Source of the DNA: Archaeoglobus sp. JdFR-27
GTDB lineage: Archaea; Halobacteriota; Archaeoglobi; Archaeoglobales; Archaeoglobaceae
Direction: 5' to 3'
Length of the DNA stretch: 64,000 nt
Assembly: GCA_002011235.1 (NCBI GenBank)
Contig: MTMO01000007.1
Span: forward strand, 1 to 64,000
Shown: positions 62,345-64,000 of the stretch, piece by piece
Layout of the letters: the number at the start of each line of letters is the position of its first letter
Position numbering within the stretch: position 1 is the stretch's first letter
Made by a program: the position numbers and the translations under genes
Notes under the pieces: generated by a model
What the model was told of the DNA's origin: nothing
The model's input: only the letters and a program-made list of their open reading frames with translations
Database searches by the model: none

Positions 62345-63430
62345 GTGAGGAGCTTGGATAAAGAGGCCATTGAAAATCTGGCAGTAGGGGCAGCAATTCT
62401 TGGAACTGGTGGTGGAGGAGATCCATACATCGGGAAACTGACAGCAATTCAGGCTTTGGAAGAGGGATACGAGATAAACGTGGTGGATGTAGATGAGGTA
62501 CCCAAAGATGTCCTTATCATCCCTTCAGCAGGAATGGGTACTCCAACTGTTATCGTTGAGAAACTTCCGAGAGGGACAGAAATTATCAACGCTTTCAAGG
62601 CTTTGGGAGAGTATCTGGGGAAAGAGGTGTATGCGACGATGCCAATAGAGGCAGGTGGCTTGAATTCCACTTTTCCACTGGCGGTTGGAGCAAAGATGGG
62701 GATACCGATCGTGGATGCCGATGGAATGGGAAGGGCATTTCCCGAGCTTCAGATGACAACTTTCCACATAAATGGCGTCACCGTAACACCTATGGCACTT
62801 GCGGATGAAAGAGACAACATCGTCCTTCTCAAAACGTGTGACAACTACTGGGCAGAGTGGATTGCCAGAGATATCACCATAAGGTTTGGAGGTACCGCAT
62901 GGATCGCATTGTATCCGATGACCGGCAAGGAGCTCAGAAAGGCTGCAATCCCTGGCACGTTGGGCCTAGCTGAAAGGCTTGGAGAGGCTGTGAGAGAGGC
63001 AAGAGAGAGAAGAGAGAACCCAATTGAGGCTGTTCTAAACGCTTCCCAAGGATTCGAGCTATTTAAAGGCAAAATCGTGGATGTCGAGAGAAGAACCACA
63101 GGAGGATTTGCGAGAGGCGTTGTAAAGATCGAGGGTTTCGATGAATATTCGGACAACACGCTTGAAGTTCACATCCAGAACGAGAACCTAGTTGCAATAA
63201 AAAATGGAGATGTTGTGGCCAGCGTTCCAGATCTGATAACGATTCTCGATCTCGAAACTGCTGTGCCAATAACAACCGAGTCGGTGAAGTACGGCCAGAG
63301 ATGCTTCGTCATCGGAATACCATGCAGTGAAATGTGGAGAACTGAGAAAGGCCTTGAGGTTGCAGGGCCAAAGTATTTCGGTTACGACGTTGAGTATAGA
63401 CCTATAGAGAAAATCATGGGGGAGGTTTGA
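62345..63430 (+). CDS. DUF917 family protein (hydantoinase-associated)
   Basis: 361 residues, GTG start at 62345 after GGAGGGATTTT. DUF917 blocks: AAILGTGGGGDPYIGK (about 17-32), IPSAGMGTPTVIVEKLP, PIEAGGLNS and DADGMGRAFPELQM (about 125-138). Family members are found with hydantoinase/oxoprolinase ATPases and may form a subunit of them. The activity here is unknown. Its stop overlaps the next start by one base. Confidence 0.88.
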   Translation: MRSLDKEAIENLAVGAAILGTGGGGDPYIGKLTAIQALEEGYEINVVDVDEVPKDVLIIPSAGMGTPTVIVEKLPRGTEIINAFKALGEYLGKEVYATMPIEAGGLNSTFPLAVGAKMGIPIVDADGMGRAFPELQMTTFHINGVTVTPMALADERDNIVLLKTCDNYWAEWIARDITIRFGGTAWIALYPMTGKELRKAAIPGTLGLAERLGEAVREARERRENPIEAVLNASQGFELFKGKIVDVERRTTGGFARGVVKIEGFDEYSDNTLEVHIQNENLVAIKNGDVVASVPDLITILDLETAVPITTESVKYGQRCFVIGIPCSEMWRTEKGLEVAGPKYFGYDVEYRPIEKIMGEV

Positions 63431-64000
63431 TGAGTTATAGGGTTGGTATCGATGTTGGAGGTACGAATACCGATGCGGTGATTGTTGACAAGGATAACAG
63501 AGCCATCGCCAAGATAAAGGTCGCGACGACAGAAGATGTCACTACAGGAATTTTGAATGCTCTGGAAGGTGTTCTGAAGGAGTCTGCCGTTGATACGTCT
63601 GAAATAAAGTATGCGATGCTCGGCACCACCCACTGTACGAATGCTATTGTGGAAAGAAAGAATCTGGCAAAAGTTGGGATCATAAGGATAGGAAAGCCCG
63701 CAACACTATCGATTAAACCACTGATATCCTGGCCGGAAGATTTGGTTAATGCCATCGGAGGTTACATGCACATTATCAGTGGAGGACATGAGTACGATGG
63801 ACGAGAGCTGTCTCAACTCAACGAAGATGAGGTGAGAAGAGCTCTTCAGGATTTTAAGGAGAAGGGAGTAGAGACATTGGCGATCTCGGCCGTTTTCTCC
63901 CCGGTGAATAACGAGCATGAGATGAGAGTTGCTGAGATTGCAAGGGAGATTCTTGGCGATATTCCGATAACCCTTTCACACGAGATTGGCAGCATAGGAC
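63430..64000 (+). CDS. Hydantoinase/oxoprolinase family protein, N-terminal part (runs off the window)
   Basis: 190 residues are visible from ATG 63430 (GGAGGTTTG just before it). The ATPase-type phosphate motif YRVGIDVGGTNTDAVIVD opens the protein, then GTTHCTNAIVERK and the hydantoinase-A region VETLAISAVFSPVNNEHE. It opens cyclic amides such as hydantoins or 5-oxoproline, using ATP in known members. It is transcribed with the DUF917 gene. Confidence 0.9.
   Translation, partial: MSYRVGIDVGGTNTDAVIVDKDNRAIAKIKVATTEDVTTGILNALEGVLKESAVDTSEIKYAMLGTTHCTNAIVERKNLAKVGIIRIGKPATLSIKPLISWPEDLVNAIGGYMHIISGGHEYDGRELSQLNEDEVRRALQDFKEKGVETLAISAVFSPVNNEHEMRVAEIAREILGDIPITLSHEIGSIG

Noticed and set aside
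1-64000. CRISPR array or rRNA genes
   Set aside because: No regularly spaced direct repeats of 24-37 bases and no rRNA-like sequence were seen on either strand.

Overview
The window comes from a thermophilic euryarchaeon, most likely a member of the Archaeoglobales. The evidence is: methenyl-tetrahydromethanopterin cyclohydrolase (Mch), the archaeal dihydropterin pyrophosphokinase MptE, aIF2-gamma, archaeal-type metG and ileS, DUF166/DUF401/UPF0179 families, TATA-box promoters about 25 bases before many leaderless starts, GGTGAT-type ribosome sites elsewhere, an intron-bearing tRNA-Ile, and genes for anaerobic acyl-CoA, lactate-type and amino-acid catabolism. The sequence is moderately AT-rich. 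The species cannot be fixed from the window.

Layout. 1-8 kb: tRNA-Arg, small enzymes and regulators, ilvC, nth, metG, a DUF401 membrane protein. 8-12 kb: a RecJ-like DHH protein, then a divergent pair made of a membrane-anchored winged-helix protein and an exported coiled-coil/beta-repeat protein. 12-23 kb: a diverged adenosylhomocysteinase paralogue, the NAD(P)HX repair enzyme, flavin reductase, DUF166, an overlooked 56-aa gene, then a chain of ileS, mptE, two glycosyltransferases and a flippase-like protein. 23-36 kb: Nfu-type scaffold, a broken response regulator, mch, a frameshifted membrane gene, pyrD and pyrK (split by DJ-1 and MBL genes), an FAD/Fe-S hydroxyacid dehydrogenase pair, thiC and a leuC/hacA-type dehydratase. 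35-42.5 kb: a catabolic operon with acyl-CoA dehydrogenase, a two-subunit B12 acyl-CoA mutase, its MeaB chaperone and cobalamin adenosyltransferase, a winged-helix regulator, a nitrilase and a deacetylase. 42.5-43.4 kb: gene and transposon debris. 43.4-47 kb: core genes (aIF2-gamma, PIN protein). 47-50.3 kb: a defence-like island (MNT-HEPN pair with a frameshifted HEPN, and a DUF262/DUF1524 GmrSD-like protein) beside the intron-bearing tRNA-Ile. 50.5-56.5 kb: MFS, SDR, then an unusual operon cstA / 90-aa protein / ArsA-Get3-like ATPase / MIP18-like protein / membrane-anchored protein. 56.6-61.9 kb: an amino-acid catabolic locus. 62.3 kb to the end: DUF917 protein plus a hydantoinase/oxoprolinase that runs off the window.

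The most informative observations are these. (1) The 57-61 kb locus looks like a branched-chain amino-acid fermentation operon in decay: the 2-oxoacid:ferredoxin oxidoreductase genes have collapsed into a porG-head/porB-tail chimera, and leucine dehydrogenase is frameshifted, while the SNF transporter and its 33-aa partner stay intact. A shared palindromic element with core TCGATCATGAT lies just upstream of the TATA boxes of this operon and of the neighbouring D-2-hydroxyacid dehydrogenase gene. (2) The mutase large subunit keeps the Tyr but has Gln in place of the Arg that binds the methylmalonyl carboxylate, so it may not be a methylmalonyl-CoA mutase. (3) The ArsA-like / MIP18-like / membrane-protein operon is a coherent module of unknown purpose. 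(4) At least seven genes carry single-base indels or in-frame stops, often in homopolymers, so either decay is active or the assembly has errors.
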